Source: Streptomyces sp. HD (lineage in GTDB: Bacteria > Actinomycetota > Actinomycetes > Streptomycetales > Streptomycetaceae). From it: a stretch of DNA of 64,000 nt. Under the pieces are notes generated by a model. The model searched no databases. It was not told the origin of the DNA and was given only the letters and a program-made list of their open reading frames with translations. Positions 55,003-63,650 of the stretch are shown here, in pieces. The position numbers were made by a program, and so were the translations under genes. Position 1 is the stretch's first letter, and each line of letters starts with the position of its first letter. The stretch spans positions 1-64,000 of the forward strand of contig NZ_JAQMYP010000012.1 of assembly GCF_028369295.1 (NCBI RefSeq), in the 5' to 3' direction.

Positions 55003-56280
55003 GTGAAGCGCAAGCTGATAACCGCGATCGGTGTCGCGGGCATGATGATCTCCCTGGCGGCGTGCGGGGGCGACAACGGCGACGGCGACGGCAAGGCGGG
55101 CGCCGACGGCTACGCGGGCGAGACGCTCACGGTGTGGGTGATGGACGGCTCCTCCCCGGACCAGTGGCAGAAGGATGTCCAGGCCGCGTTCGAGCAGAAG
55201 ACCAAGGCGAAGGTCAAGTTCGAGGTCCAGCAGTGGAACGGCATCCAGCAGAAGCTGACCACCGCCCTGTCGGAGGAGAACCCGCCGGACGTCTTCGAGA
55301 TCGGCAACACCCAGACCCCGGCCTACGCCAAGACCGGCGGCCTCGCAGACCTCGCCGACCTCAAGACGCAGATCGGCGCCGACTGGGCCGAGTCCCTCAA
55401 CGAGTCCTCCATCTATGACGGCAAGCAGTACGCCGCCCCCTGGTACTTCGCCAACCGCGTCGTCCTCTACAACAAGAAGATCTGGGCCGAGGCGGGCATC
55501 AAGGACACCCCCAAGACCCGCGACGAGTTCTACGCCGACCTCAAGCAGATCGGCGAGAAGACCGACGCCGAGCCCATCTACCTGCCCGGCCAGAACTGGT
55601 ACCACTTCGTCGGCCTGACCATCGGTGAGGGCGCCGAGCTGGTGAAGAAGGACGGCGACAAGTACGTCTCCAACCTCGCCGACCCGAAGGTCGCCGCCGC
55701 CATGGAGACGTACAAGAAGTTCCAGGCGCTCTCCAAGGCGCCCAAGGACAAGGACGAGGCCACCCCGCAGCAGGGCGAGGTCTTCGGCAAGGGCAACGTC
55801 GGTGCCTTCATCGGCATGGGCTGGGAAGCCGGCATCGCCACCAAGGCCAACCCGAAGATCGAGAAGGAGATCGGCTACTTCACCATCCCGGGTGCCACGG
55901 CCGACAAGCCCGAGGGCGTCTTCCTCGGCGGCTCCAACCTCGCGGTCGCCGCGGGCAGCAAGAAGCAGGAGCTGGCCAAGGAGTTCCTGAAGATCGCCCT
56001 GTCCGACAAGTACGAGGGCGAGCTGGCCAAGCTCAACGGCGTCATCCCGAACAAGGAGGCGCTGCAGACCAACCTCAAGGGCAACGCCGTCGCCGAGGCC
56101 GCCGCGCCGGCCGCCGCCGGCGGTGGCACCACGCCGCTGATCCCGGAGTGGGCCGCCGTGGAGAACGCGCCCAACCCGGTCAAGACGTACATGACCGCCG
56201 TGCTGAACGGTAAGTCGCCGGCCGAGGCGGCCAAGCAGGTCGAGGACGAGTTCAACAAGCGTCTGGCCCAGCAGCAGTAA
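55003..56280 (+). CDS. dasA: N,N'-diacetylchitobiose ABC transporter binding lipoprotein DasA
   Basis: Protein of 425 aa. The lipoprotein signal ends at ISLAACGG; the mature part is a type-1 sugar-binding protein (TLTVWVMDGSSPDQWQKDVQ, FEIGNTQTPAYAKTGGLADL, GAFIGMGWEAGIATKANP). By context and sequence it is DasA, which binds chitobiose for uptake through DasBC with the MsiK ATPase encoded elsewhere. The GTG follows GAGGAGGG. It is probably derepressed when DasR leaves the two upstream dre sites. Confidence 0.95.
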   Translation: MKRKLITAIGVAGMMISLAACGGDNGDGDGKAGADGYAGETLTVWVMDGSSPDQWQKDVQAAFEQKTKAKVKFEVQQWNGIQQKLTTALSEENPPDVFEIGNTQTPAYAKTGGLADLADLKTQIGADWAESLNESSIYDGKQYAAPWYFANRVVLYNKKIWAEAGIKDTPKTRDEFYADLKQIGEKTDAEPIYLPGQNWYHFVGLTIGEGAELVKKDGDKYVSNLADPKVAAAMETYKKFQALSKAPKDKDEATPQQGEVFGKGNVGAFIGMGWEAGIATKANPKIEKEIGYFTIPGATADKPEGVFLGGSNLAVAAGSKKQELAKEFLKIALSDKYEGELAKLNGVIPNKEALQTNLKGNAVAEAAAPAAAGGGTTPLIPEWAAVENAPNPVKTYMTAVLNGKSPAEAAKQVEDEFNKRLAQQQ

Positions 56281-56293
56281 CGGCACCGGGTCG

Positions 56294-56334
56294 CGCCGGG
56301 GCGGGGGAAGCGCGTGACGCCCCCCGCCCCGGCG
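56294..56334 (+). terminator. Stem-loop between dasA and dasB
   Basis: A perfect 14-bp stem (CGCCGGGGCGGGGG with its complement) and 13-nt loop lies 14 bp after the dasA stop. It probably attenuates transcription or stabilises the dasA mRNA, so that the binding protein exceeds the permeases. Confidence 0.8.
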
Positions 56335-56381
56335 ACCGTACGCGGGTCCTCGTACGTAGGTCGAGAAGAGAGATCGCGAGC

Positions 56382-57368
56382 ATGACCGTGCAGACCGAAC
56401 GGCCGCCCTCCGGTCCGGTGGACGTGGTGAACAAGGCCCACAGCGGCTCCGCCGGACCAGGCCCCCGAGCCGCGTCCCGCGTGGGCGCCCTCACCCCGTA
56501 CCTCCTGCTGCTGCCGGCCTGCGCGGCCACCGTGCTGCTGCTCGGCTGGCCGCTGCTGAAGGACGTCCTGCTGTCGTTCCAGAACCTCAACATGGCGCAG
56601 CTGATCCAGCACGTCACCGAGTGGAACGGCATCGACAACTACAAGGAGGTCCTCACCGGTGAGGACTTCTGGCGCGTCACCCTGCGCTCGATCCTGTTCA
56701 CGGCGGTCAACGTCGCCCTCATCATGGTCCTGGGCGCCCTGATCGGCCTGCTGCTCGCCCGCCTGGGCCGGCGGATGCGGGTCATGCTGCTGGTCGGGCT
56801 CGTGCTGGCCTGGGCGATGCCCGTGGTCGCCGCGAGCACCGTCTACCAGTGGCTGTTCGCGCAGCGCTTCGGCGTCGTCAACTGGGTCCTGGACAAGCTG
56901 GGCTGGCACTCGATGGCCGACTACAGCTGGACCAGCAGCCAGATGTCCACGTTCTTCGTGGTCACGCTCCTGATCGTCTGGATGTCCATCCCGTTCGTCG
57001 CGATCAACCTGTACGCGGCCACGACCACCATCCCCGACGAGCTGTACGAAGCCGCCTCGCTGGACGGGGCCGGCGCGTGGAAGAGCTTCACCACGGTGAC
57101 ACTGCCGTTCCTGCGGCCCTTCCTCTACGCCACGACCTTCCTGGAGATCATCTGGGTCTTCAAGGCGTTCGTGCAGGTCTTCACCATCAACGGCGGCGGC
57201 CCCGACCGGCTCACCGAGATCCTGCCCGTCTACGCCTACATCGAGGGCGTCGGCAACCAGCACTACGGCATGGGTGCCGCGATCGCCGTTCTGACCATCC
57301 TGATCCTGCTCGGTCTGACCGCCTACTACCTCAGGATCGTGCTCAAGCAAGAGGAAGAGGAGGTCTAG
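56382..57368 (+). CDS. dasB: Chitobiose ABC transporter permease DasB
   Basis: Protein of 328 aa of the MalF type. About six membrane helices follow a 35-residue cytoplasmic N-terminus, the first at YLLLLPACAATVLLLGWPLL. The EAA loop reads DELYEAASLDGAGAWKSF, the contact to the shared ATPase MsiK. It is separated from dasC by two bases (TAGCGGTG). Confidence 0.95.
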   Translation: MTVQTERPPSGPVDVVNKAHSGSAGPGPRAASRVGALTPYLLLLPACAATVLLLGWPLLKDVLLSFQNLNMAQLIQHVTEWNGIDNYKEVLTGEDFWRVTLRSILFTAVNVALIMVLGALIGLLLARLGRRMRVMLLVGLVLAWAMPVVAASTVYQWLFAQRFGVVNWVLDKLGWHSMADYSWTSSQMSTFFVVTLLIVWMSIPFVAINLYAATTTIPDELYEAASLDGAGAWKSFTTVTLPFLRPFLYATTFLEIIWVFKAFVQVFTINGGGPDRLTEILPVYAYIEGVGNQHYGMGAAIAVLTILILLGLTAYYLRIVLKQEEEEV

Positions 57369-57370
57369 CG

Positions 57371-58201
57371 GTGAAGCGCTCGCTCTTCGGCCGCCTGTGG
57401 CCCAATGTCACGGCCGTCGTCCTGTTCATCGGCTTCGTCTTCCCCGTGTACTGGATGTTCTCCACGGCCTTCAAGCCGACCGGCGACATCATCTCGGAGG
57501 ACCCGGTCTGGTTCCCGACCGACGTCACCTTCGAGCACTTCGAGAAGGCGACCGGCGTCGACCACTTCTGGACGTACGTCTCCAACTCGCTGATCGTCAC
57601 GCTGTGCGCCGTCGGCCTCGCCCTGGTCGTCGCCCTCGCGGGTTCCTTCGCCCTGGCCCGGATGCGGTTCAAGGGGCGGCGGGGCTTCATCATCGGCTTC
57701 ATGCTCGCCCAGATGGCACCCTGGGAGGTCATGATCATCGCGATGTACATGATCGTGCGGGACGCGTCGCTGCTGAACAGCCTCCTGCCGCTGACGGTCT
57801 TCTACATGATGATGATCCTGCCCTTCACCATCCTGACCCTGCGCGGCTTCGTCGCCGCGGTGCCCCGGGAGCTGGAGGAGGCCGCGATGGTCGACGGCTG
57901 CACCCGCGCCCAGGCCTTCCGCAAGGTCATCCTGCCGCTGCTCGCGCCGGGCCTGATGTCCACGTCCCTGTTCGGCTTCATCACCGCATGGAATGAATTC
58001 CCGCTGGTCCTGGTGCTGAACAAGGAGGCGGAGGCGCAGACCCTGCCACTGTGGCTGTCCAGCTTCCAGACCGCCTTCGGCAACGACTGGGGCGCGACGA
58101 TGGCGGCGTCCTCCCTCTTCGCCATTCCGATCCTGATCCTCTTCGTCTTCCTGCAACGCAGGGCTGTCAGCGGCCTGACGGCCGGCGCCGTGAAGGGATA
58201 A
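57371..58201 (+). CDS. dasC: Chitobiose ABC transporter permease DasC
   Basis: Protein of 276 aa of the MalG type with six helices. The EAA loop reads RELEEAAMVDGCTRAQAFRK. A GTG start after GAGGAGGTC inside the end of dasB indicates coupling. With DasB it forms the membrane channel for diacetylchitobiose. No ATPase gene is present in the operon, as in S. coelicolor, where MsiK supplies this function. Confidence 0.95.
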   Translation: MKRSLFGRLWPNVTAVVLFIGFVFPVYWMFSTAFKPTGDIISEDPVWFPTDVTFEHFEKATGVDHFWTYVSNSLIVTLCAVGLALVVALAGSFALARMRFKGRRGFIIGFMLAQMAPWEVMIIAMYMIVRDASLLNSLLPLTVFYMMMILPFTILTLRGFVAAVPRELEEAAMVDGCTRAQAFRKVILPLLAPGLMSTSLFGFITAWNEFPLVLVLNKEAEAQTLPLWLSSFQTAFGNDWGATMAASSLFAIPILILFVFLQRRAVSGLTAGAVKG

Positions 58202-58210
58202 CGCCACCCG

Positions 58211-59827
58211 ATGACGACATTCGCCAGCGGTACGGACACTCTCACGCGCGACGCGCTGACGGTCCTCCAGCCCGGCTTCACCGGCACCACCGCCCCCGAC
58301 TGGCTGCTGCGCCGGCTCGGCGAGGGCCTCGCCTCCGTCGGCCTGTTCGGCCGCAACATCGCCTCGCCCGAACAACTGGCCGCGCTGACGGCTCAGTTGC
58401 GCGCCGAGCGTGACGACGTGCTGGTCGCGATCGACGAGGAGGGGGGTGATGTGACGCGGCTGGAGGTGCGGACCGGCTCCAGCTTCCCCGGCAACCACGC
58501 CCTCGGCGCGGTGGACGACGTGGAGCTGACCCGTGAGGTCGCCGCCGAACTCGGGCGCCGCCTCGCCGCCTGCGGGGTGAACCTCAACTGGGCCCCGTCG
58601 GCGGACGTGAACTCCAACCCCGCGAACCCGGTGATCGGAGTACGCTCCTTCGGCGCCGACACCGCTCTGGTGGCCCGCCACACGGCCGCCTACGTCACGG
58701 GCCTCCAGTCGGCAGGCGTCGCGGCCTGCACGAAGCACTTCCCGGGCCACGGCGACACGGCGGTCGACTCCCACCACGCCATGCCCCGCATCGACGCGGA
58801 CGCGTCGACACTGGCCGACCGCGAACTCGCCCCGTTCCGCGCGGCGATCGCCGCCGGTACGCGAGCAGTGATGAGCGCGCACATCCTCGTCCCCGTCCTC
58901 GACCCCGACCACCCGGCAACCCTCTCCCGCTCCGTCCTGGCCGACCTCCTGCGCGGCGAACTCGGCTACACCGGCCTGATCGTCACCGACGGCATGGAGA
59001 TGCAGGCCATCGCCGCCACCTACGGCATCGAACGCGGCAGCGTCCTCGCCATCGCGGCCGGCGCCGACGCGATCTGCGTGGGCGGCGGACTCGCGGACGA
59101 CGAGACGGTACGGCGGCTGCGGGACGCGCTGGTGGGGGCGGTCCGCTCTGGGGAGCTGGCCGAGTCCCGCTTGGCCGAGGCGGCTGAACGAGTGCGGGAG
59201 TTGGCACACTGGACGGCGACCGCCTCCGGAGGGGAGGCCGGCGGGGAGACCGCCGGGGCGAGGGCCAGGGCCCGGCTCGGGGCCGGCAACGGCGTCGGGG
59301 CTCGGGCCGGGACCGGCGTGGGGACCGGCGTGGGGACCGGTGTCGGGGCTGACGGCGAGGGGCGGGCGGACATCGGCCTTGTCGCCGCGCGCCGAGCCCT
59401 GAGGCTGACCGCCTCGTCGCCCTTCACCCCCCTAACCGAACCGCCGTACGTCGCCGCCTTCACTCCGGTCGCGAACATCGCGGTCGGCGACGAGACCCCC
59501 TGGGGCGTGGCGGCGGAGCTGGCCCGACTGCTCACCGGCACGGAGACGGGCAGCTACTCGGGTACGGGTGAGGAAGCGGGGCGTGCGGCCCTGGAGGCGG
59601 CGGGCGACCGGCGTGTGGTGGCCGTGGTCCGCGACGAACACCGCCACCCCTGGATGGCCGCAGCCCTGGACACCCTCCTGACCTCCCGCCCCGACACGAT
59701 CATCGTCGAGATGGGCGTCCCCCAGGCGACCCCCCGAGGCGCCCTGCACATCGCCACCTTCGGCGCGGCCAGGGTCTGCGGGCGCGCGGCGGCGGAGGTC
59801 ATCGCGGGGGGCACCGCGGGGGAGTGA
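58211..59827 (+). CDS. dasD: GH3 beta-N-acetylhexosaminidase (DasD/NagZ-like)
   Basis: Protein of 538 aa without signal peptide, hence intracellular. The GH3 motif KHFPGHGDTAVDSHH (Lys175-His180, Asp186, His188) and nucleophile Asp260 in IVTDGMEM identify a NagZ-type hexosaminidase that would cleave imported chitobiose to N-acetylglucosamine. A Gly/Thr/Val linker (about residues 345-385, from repeats of GGCGTGGGGACC) joins a C-terminal domain of unknown role. It is 9 bp from dasC, so it is part of the das operon. Confidence 0.88.
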   Translation: MTTFASGTDTLTRDALTVLQPGFTGTTAPDWLLRRLGEGLASVGLFGRNIASPEQLAALTAQLRAERDDVLVAIDEEGGDVTRLEVRTGSSFPGNHALGAVDDVELTREVAAELGRRLAACGVNLNWAPSADVNSNPANPVIGVRSFGADTALVARHTAAYVTGLQSAGVAACTKHFPGHGDTAVDSHHAMPRIDADASTLADRELAPFRAAIAAGTRAVMSAHILVPVLDPDHPATLSRSVLADLLRGELGYTGLIVTDGMEMQAIAATYGIERGSVLAIAAGADAICVGGGLADDETVRRLRDALVGAVRSGELAESRLAEAAERVRELAHWTATASGGEAGGETAGARARARLGAGNGVGARAGTGVGTGVGTGVGADGEGRADIGLVAARRALRLTASSPFTPLTEPPYVAAFTPVANIAVGDETPWGVAAELARLLTGTETGSYSGTGEEAGRAALEAAGDRRVVAVVRDEHRHPWMAAALDTLLTSRPDTIIVEMGVPQATPRGALHIATFGAARVCGRAAAEVIAGGTAGE

Positions 59828-59888
59828 GGGCACCACCCCGGCTGTCGACTGGTTGCAACGCTGCTCTCGAATGTAGTACTTCTTATAC

Positions 59889-60137
59889 ATGAGCGAGCAG
59901 GTGCACAACAGGTTGGCGATGGTGCGTGCCGAACGCAAGGTGTCGCGCCAGAGCCTGGCCGAGGCAGTGGGAGCCCACTACCAGACCATCGGCTATATCG
60001 AGCGGGGGCAGTACAACCCGAGCCTCGACCTGGCGTTGAAGATCGCGAAGTTCTTCGATCTGCCGGTCGAGGCCCTCTTCTCCCTCGAACCGTTCCGCCC
60101 GCTCACCGACGAGGTCTACGGGAGGAAACAGCCATGA
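59889..60137 (+). CDS. XRE-family small transcriptional regulator
   Basis: Protein of 82 aa consisting of one Cro/CI-type helix-turn-helix (SRQSLAEAVGAHYQTIGYIE then GQYNPSLDLALKIAKFF). Such small regulators pair with membrane proteins of the DUF3169/YozG type. The start lies in an AT-rich stretch (TAGTACTTCTTATACATG) without a ribosome site, so it may be leaderless. Its stop overlaps the next start (ATGA). Confidence 0.88.
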   Translation: MSEQVHNRLAMVRAERKVSRQSLAEAVGAHYQTIGYIERGQYNPSLDLALKIAKFFDLPVEALFSLEPFRPLTDEVYGRKQP

Positions 60138-60670
60138 CGACGACGCGACTGACGCGCTACGACCGGAGCATGCTGCGGTTGATGAACCACCGCGACCCCC
60201 GACGGGATGCACTGCACGCCACGGCGGGGCGGCGCCGGCTGGCCGTCGCCGCGCATGTCGCGCTCACCCTGGCCATCGTGACGCTGTTCGCGCACTTCTT
60301 CTTCTCGCGGGCGGAAGCGGTGTGGGCGGCCGTCGTCGCGGTGGCGCTGATGCTGCCCTGGATGGTGGCGCAGGGGATGATCAACAGGGCGACCCGGGGT
60401 CTGCTGGAACTGCGCGAACGCGCCTTGGACGAGCGGCAGTCGGCCGAGCGCAACCGAGTGCTCGCCCGCGCCCACCGCATCACGACCGGTCTGCTGGCCG
60501 TGGCGGCGATCGGCCTGCTGGTGATGGCCGGCACGAGCGGTGACGTCCTGCGCAACTACGCGGTCTCCGCTCTCGCCGCCGTCCTGGTGGCCCACTTCGT
60601 GATGCCGTCCTGGTTGGCCGGCCTGACCGCACAGGACGAGCCGACCGAGGAAGATGCATCCGCTCTCTAG
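60134..60670 (+). CDS. Membrane protein paired with XRE regulator
   Basis: Protein of 178 aa with four hydrophobic helices (first AVAAHVALTLAIVTLFAHFF, residues about 36-55) and a charged central loop (LLELRERALDERQSAERNR). It is coupled to the XRE regulator by ATGA. The arrangement resembles two-gene units in which the membrane protein influences the regulator; this is inference. The function is unknown. Confidence 0.8.
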   Translation: MTTTRLTRYDRSMLRLMNHRDPRRDALHATAGRRRLAVAAHVALTLAIVTLFAHFFFSRAEAVWAAVVAVALMLPWMVAQGMINRATRGLLELRERALDERQSAERNRVLARAHRITTGLLAVAAIGLLVMAGTSGDVLRNYAVSALAAVLVAHFVMPSWLAGLTAQDEPTEEDASAL

Positions 60671-60684
60671 AACGGGCTCAACCC

Positions 60685-60717
60685 ACTGCTGCGTTGCCGC
60701 GACGGCGACGCAGCAGT
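60685..60717. terminator. Bidirectional hairpin terminator
   Basis: ACTGCTGCGTTGCCG pairs with CGGCGACGCAGCAGT (one G-T pair) around a 3-nt loop, between the convergent membrane-protein and DUF3592 genes. Confidence 0.85.
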
Positions 60718-60723
60718 CTTCCG

Positions 60724-61200
60724 TCAGGAGCGCCGCCGCCCCACCACGGCAATGGCCGTCCCGATACCCGCGATCACGAGCCCGATCCCACCGAAGATCA
60801 GAGGCAGCAGCCACAACGAGGCGAACCCGTTGATCCGCGCGTCCTCGGGGGAGTCGGCCCGGTAGAGCACCTCGACCCGCTCACCCTCCTCGTACGAGGG
60901 CGGATTGGAACCCGTCGAGCTCCGGAACGTCCTCTTCGTGCCGTCCGCCGACGCGAACTCGACCACCGGGTACGCCACGGGCTTGTCGTTGTCCCTCCTC
61001 TTGCGGGAGGTGCCGCTGTCGTCGTTCCGCCACTCCAGCTCCACCACCGTGCCCGGGGCGCGCTTCGCATCCGTCAGGAACGAGACCGACATGCCGGCCA
61101 GGACCAACCCGATGACCAGGAACACCGAACCGAACGCGATCATCCCGAACGCGACCCACCGCCGGGCACCCCGCCCACGCACCTGAACCTGAACCTGCAC
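60724..61200 (-). CDS. DUF3592 membrane protein
   Basis: Protein of 158 aa with two membrane helices, at ~16-38 (VAFGMIAFGSVFLVIGLVLA) and ~130-152. Between them lies an extracytoplasmic beta domain with the family pattern GTVVELEWR, YPVVEFASADGTKRTF and GERVEVLYRADSPEDARI. The function is unknown. A GTG start with GGGGGAC upstream was chosen. Confidence 0.85.
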   Translation of the reverse strand: MQVQVQVRGRGARRWVAFGMIAFGSVFLVIGLVLAGMSVSFLTDAKRAPGTVVELEWRNDDSGTSRKRRDNDKPVAYPVVEFASADGTKRTFRSSTGSNPPSYEEGERVEVLYRADSPEDARINGFASLWLLPLIFGGIGLVIAGIGTAIAVVGRRRS

Positions 61201-61317
61201 GCCGTCCCCCTCACTCGTCCAAAGGCGAGAGGGACGCTATCCCAGGCACCCGATCGCCGTGCCCCCGCCCCGGGACCCGGCAGTCCGGCGACCGCCACTC
61301 AGGAAGGTGGCCGTCCC

Positions 61318-62103
61318 CTAAATCCCCTGCCACTCCGGCTTGTTGGCATACGTGTGCCGGAAGTAGTCGGCCAGCTTCAGCTTCGACGCGGCGGCCTCGT
61401 CGACCACGACCGTGGCGTGCGGGTGCAGTTGCAGCGCCGACGCCGGGCAGACGGCCGCGACCGGCCCCTCTACGGTCGCCGCCACCGCATCCGCCTTGCC
61501 CTCGCCGGTGGCCAGCAGCACCAGGTGCCGCGCCTCCAGAATCGTGCCGATCCCCTGCGTGATCACGTGATGCGGCACCTGCTCGATGTCCCCGTCGAAG
61601 AACCGCGCGTTGTCGACCCGCGTCTGCTCGGTCAGCGTCTTGATCCGCGTCCGCGAGGCCAGCGACGAGCAGGGCTCGTTGAACCCGATGTGCCCGTCGG
61701 TCCCGATCCCGAGCAACTGCAGATCAACGCCCCCGGCACCGGCCAGCGCCGCGTCATACGCCTCGCAGGCCCCCTGCACGTCCTCAGCCGTGCCGTCGGG
61801 CCCCATGAACGCGTCCATCCCGATCCCGAGCGGCTCCAGCACCTCCCGCCTCAGCACCGACCGGTACGACTCCGGGTGCTCGGCGGGCAGCCCCACATAC
61901 TCGTCGAGCTGAGCGATCCGCGCCCGCGAGGTGTCCACGGCACCGGAGCGCACCTTGGCCGCCAGCGCCGCGTAGATGGGCAGCGGCGTCGACCCGGTGG
62001 CCACGCCGAGCACGGCGTCGGGCTTCCGCCCGAGCAGCTGGGCCATGGCCTCGGCTATCAGCTCGCCACCCGCCTTGGCGTCCGGAACGATGACAACTTC
62101 CAC
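61318..62103 (-). CDS. nagB: Glucosamine-6-phosphate deaminase
   Basis: Protein of 261 aa. Catalytic residues are visible: Asp67 in QLDEYVG and Asp136-Gly-His138 in GIGTDGHIGFNEP; the phosphate loop is GVATGSTPLPIY. It converts glucosamine-6-phosphate to fructose-6-phosphate and ammonia, linking N-acetylglucosamine to glycolysis. The substrate is also DasR's signal. The GTG at 62103 gives the family N-terminus (VEVVIVPDAKAGGELIAEAM). A dre-like site lies 50 bp upstream. Confidence 0.95.
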   Translation of the reverse strand: MEVVIVPDAKAGGELIAEAMAQLLGRKPDAVLGVATGSTPLPIYAALAAKVRSGAVDTSRARIAQLDEYVGLPAEHPESYRSVLRREVLEPLGIGMDAFMGPDGTAEDVQGACEAYDAALAGAGGVDLQLLGIGTDGHIGFNEPCSSLASRTRIKTLTEQTRVDNARFFDGDIEQVPHHVITQGIGTILEARHLVLLATGEGKADAVAATVEGPVAAVCPASALQLHPHATVVVDEAAASKLKLADYFRHTYANKPEWQGI

Positions 62104-62152
62104 GCTGGGCCTGCCGATCTGAAGAGGGACTCGAAAGACATCCTGAGGGGCA

Positions 62153-62168
62153 TGTGGTTTAGACCAAT
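62153..62168. promoter_or_regulatory. dre-like DasR site at nagB
   Basis: TGTGGTTTAGACCAAT matches the DasR consensus at 12 of 16 positions and lies ~50-65 bp upstream of nagB. It could also affect the divergent SIS gene 360 bp away. Confidence 0.72.
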
Positions 62169-62530
62169 CTAACAGAGCGCCCCTCGCCGGCCCAGGTGAA
62201 CGCAAGCCCCGCAGACATTTCGGGAACCCGTCGGGAAGGCGTCATTCCCCGTGGGGGAGTGGAATGGAAACTGTCCACCCGAGCCGCCCTACCGAGCGCA
62301 CCCACCCGCCCGCAACGTCCGCCGGAACGGCCCGACCGAGGACGTCCACCCGAAAGCATCTGCCCGAGGGCCCGCCCGAACCGGACCGACCGAGGACGTC
62401 CACCGGAAGGCGTCCGCCCGAGTGCCGCCCGATGCGGACCGTCCGAGCAACCGCCCGACGGTGCCCCCGCGAACCGACAGCCGCCCTACCGCCCACGACG
62501 AGCGCGAGAGCAGGAACAGGAAGGGGCCCC
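62169..62530. other. Divergent nagB/SIS-gene spacer with direct repeats
   Basis: No gene is supported. Two ~44-bp direct repeats (62325-62368 and 62378-62422, sharing CCGACCGAGGACGTCCACC) and a decayed third copy fill the middle. A GGAAGGGG ribosome site precedes the SIS gene at 62519. Codon-like periodicity is absent. Confidence 0.6.
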
Positions 62531-63619
62531 ATGGCCGCCGCGACCCCGTACCCTCCCGACCCCCACGCCCCGCACAACGACCGCCCCGGCCGCATCATGG
62601 CGCGCGAGATGGCCGAGCAGCCCGCCGTGCTGCGCAGGATCCTGTCCGAGGGCGCCCCCGCCATCCGCACGGTCGCCCAGGAGATCGTCGCCCGCTCACC
62701 CCGCTTCGTCCTGCTCACCGCCCGCGGCACCTCCGACAACGCCGCGCTCTACGCCAAGTACCTCCTGGAGATCCGCCTCGGCCTGCCCTGCGGCCTGACC
62801 TCGATGTCGACCACCACGGCCTACGGTGCCCGCCCCGACCTCACCGACGTCCTCGTCATCACCGTCAGCCAGTCCGGCGGCTCACCCGACCTGGTCGCCT
62901 CGACCCGGGCCGCCCGCCAGGCCGGCGCGATCACGCTCGCCGTGACCAACAACCCCGACTCACCGCTGGCCGGCGTCTCCGAGTACCACCTCGACATCAT
63001 GGCCGGACCCGAGCGTGCCCTCCCCGCGACCAAGACCTATACGGCCTCCCTTCTCGCCCTGTACCTCTTCGTCGAAGGTCTGCGCGGCGGCGACGGCGCC
63101 CCCGCCCAGCTGCTCCCGGACCTCGCCGCGAAGCTGCTCGCCCGGCAGGACGAGGTCCGCACCCTCGCCGCCCGCTACCGCTTCGCCGAGCGCATGGTCA
63201 TCACCTCCCGCGGCTACGGCTACCCCACGGCCAAGGAAGCCGCCCTGAAGATGATGGAGACCAGCTACATCCCGGCGCTCGCCTACTCCGGCGCCGACCT
63301 CCTGCACGGCCCGCTCGCCATGGTCGACAACGTCTCCCCGGTCATCGCGGTCGTCACCGACGGCAAGGGCGGCGAGGCCCTTCAGCCGGTCCTCGACCGA
63401 CTCCGCGGCCGCGGCGCCGACCTGGTCGTCATCGGCCCCCGGCACCAGGTCGAACAGGCCTCGGCCGGCTTCGTCCTGCCCACCGAGGGCGTCGCCGAGG
63501 AGGTCCAGCCGATCCTGGAGATCCTCCCGCTCCAACTCCTGGCATACGAGGTCACCATCGCCCGGGGGCAGGACCCGGACGCGCCCAGGGCTCTGGCGAA
63601 GGTGACGGAGACCCGCTGA
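62531..63619 (+). CDS. SIS-domain sugar isomerase/deaminase (GlmS C-domain/NagB-II-like)
   Basis: Protein of 362 aa with two SIS domains and no glutaminase domain, like NagB-II and GlmS-isomerase-like proteins. Phosphosugar loops are visible: TARGTSDNAALYAKYLLEI near 60, ITVSQSGGSPDLVASTR near 113, and YPTAKEAALKMMETSYIPA near 233. It may deaminate, isomerise or bind glucosamine-6-phosphate. Its divergent position to nagB supports an amino-sugar role. The ATG at 62531 follows GGAAGGGG. Confidence 0.85.
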   Translation: MAAATPYPPDPHAPHNDRPGRIMAREMAEQPAVLRRILSEGAPAIRTVAQEIVARSPRFVLLTARGTSDNAALYAKYLLEIRLGLPCGLTSMSTTTAYGARPDLTDVLVITVSQSGGSPDLVASTRAARQAGAITLAVTNNPDSPLAGVSEYHLDIMAGPERALPATKTYTASLLALYLFVEGLRGGDGAPAQLLPDLAAKLLARQDEVRTLAARYRFAERMVITSRGYGYPTAKEAALKMMETSYIPALAYSGADLLHGPLAMVDNVSPVIAVVTDGKGGEALQPVLDRLRGRGADLVVIGPRHQVEQASAGFVLPTEGVAEEVQPILEILPLQLLAYEVTIARGQDPDAPRALAKVTETR

Positions 63620-63650
63620 AGCTGGACCCCGCGGATCCAGAGGGCGGTCG

